Position numbers and translations under genes: made by a program. 7,081 nt of DNA from an uncultured Bacteroidota bacterium (lineage in GTDB: Bacteria > Bacteroidota > Bacteroidia > Chitinophagales > Chitinophagaceae): the NCBI GenBank assembly GCA_938008665.1, contig CALLKA010000067.1:1-7081 (forward strand), written 5' to 3'. Positions 6,483-7,081 of the stretch are shown here, in pieces (the stretch's first letter is position 1; every line of letters begins with the position of its first letter). Below the pieces are notes generated by a model that saw only the letters and a list, made by a program, of their open reading frames with translations, was not told the origin of the DNA and made no database searches.

Positions 6483-7081
6483 CCTCATTACAGGACGTGT
6501 TAAACAAGTAGGACCTCCGCCCCCTTTCACGCTGATTTCTGCACCTTCATATTCAATTACTTTACACCCCGCCGATTCTAAACGTGATTTAGTAATTGGA
6601 TTCCCCTTGACCATCAAGCAAACTCTTGGCGCTAATGCCAATACATTACAACCCATACTGTCAAATTCCTGATCAGGCACTTCCACTAATTCAAAACCGC
6701 GCGCAATTAATAAATTTCGAAATGCAATAGGCATTAATGGAGAATACACCACAGCTAAATTATTATCCACTGGACTTAACACCGACATTAAATGAAATAC
6801 ATCTGATGGCCCTTTATAATGGGGCATATCCGCAGTAATCACTTTCACCCCTATTGGATTTAATAATTCTTTGAGTTGTTGAATACCAGCTTCATTCGTA
6901 CGATAAGTATTACCAACTGCTAGTGTAGTTGCATCTAACCAAGCCACATCACCACCTTCAACAGTTCCTGGCGCTACAATACTTCCTAAAACAGGTATGC
7001 CTTGTTCTGCATAAGCGCGCGCTTGTGCAGCAGGTTCATTTTTTCGTCCTTCCTTTCCCATATTACAAATAATCATGCCAT
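6477..7081 (-). CDS. Amidinotransferase/DDAH-fold hydrolase, N-terminus cut by window edge
   Basis: The visible 201 or so codons are the C-terminal part of a guanidino-group-modifying enzyme family (amidinotransferase, dimethylarginine dimethylaminohydrolase and arginine deiminase relatives), whose members usually have about 250-310 residues. The frame is open to the edge (…G-M-I-I-C-N-M-G-K), and the internal ATG at 7076 falls in a conserved block rather than at a start, so the gene continues beyond 7081. Numbering from that Met, the catalytic elements are GTVEGGD (37-43; E40 as the acid, D43 substrate-side), GNTYRTN (55-61), the FHLMSVLSP histidine H95, and the nucleophile C191 in GGGGPTCLTRP (185-195) close to the C-terminus. 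All key residues visible here are intact. Substrate cannot be fixed from sequence: methylarginine, citrulline-forming or other guanidines are possible. It converges on the CLC gene; no functional link between the two is evident. Confidence 0.85.
   Translation of the reverse strand, partial: GMIICNMGKEGRKNEPAAQARAYAEQGIPVLGSIVAPGTVEGGDVAWLDATTLAVGNTYRTNEAGIQQLKELLNPIGVKVITADMPHYKGPSDVFHLMSVLSPVDNNLAVVYSPLMPIAFRNLLIARGFELVEVPDQEFDSMGCNVLALAPRVCLMVKGNPITKSRLESAGCKVIEYEGAEISVKGGGGPTCLTRPVMRS

Noticed and set aside
6415..6672. 85-codon plus-strand frame across the CLC/hydrolase junction
   Set aside because: It overlaps the CLC C-terminus in another frame and is antisense to the catalytic-cysteine end of the hydrolase.

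Overview
The window looks like a fragment of a Bacteroidota chromosome, possibly from the Chitinophagales/Sphingobacteriales side, though the lineage is inferred rather than proven. The DNA is AT-rich and the starts have no convincing Shine-Dalgarno sequences. Promoter-like TAnnTTTG elements occur, and the protein sequences have a Bacteroidota feel. There are no rRNA or tRNA genes, insertion sequences or CRISPR arrays. Coding density is high.

Left part (14-4793, all on the minus strand, read right to left): a small secreted protein of unknown function, then dabA, then dabB. The last two are separated by only 4 bases and form a DAB system. DabA is a zinc-containing, carbonic-anhydrase-like protein (DUF2309/UPF0753). 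DabB is its membrane partner, related to the proton-pumping subunits of complex I and Mrp antiporters. Together they are known to drive energy-coupled accumulation of inorganic carbon (CO2 converted to bicarbonate in the cytoplasm). No Rubisco or carboxysome gene is visible, so the likely job here is to feed bicarbonate to ordinary carboxylases. An AT-rich dyad lies just upstream of dabA, where it overlaps a possible promoter.

Middle (4794-4904): a 111-base divergent spacer from which the left (minus) and right (plus) transcription units start.

Right part (4905-6482, plus strand): an 87-residue three-helix membrane protein of the CBU_0592 type, followed by a CLC-family ion transporter. The CLC protein lacks the chloride signature GSGIP. 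It carries GREGT and GGEVTP in place of GREGP and GxFxP, which are the marks of the fluoride-exporting CLC-F branch, so it is probably a fluoride/proton antiporter. No fluoride riboswitch is recognisable upstream.

Right edge (6477-7081, minus strand): the C-terminal two-thirds or so of an amidinotransferase/DDAH-fold hydrolase with an intact Cys-His-Glu catalytic set. It converges on the CLC gene, with a 6-base overlap of the two 3' ends, and its start lies beyond the window.

No wholly new system is evident. The points most worth a second look are the CLC-F assignment and its small membrane neighbour, the secreted protein ahead of dabAB, the dyad before dabA, and the altered proton-channel residues of DabB.
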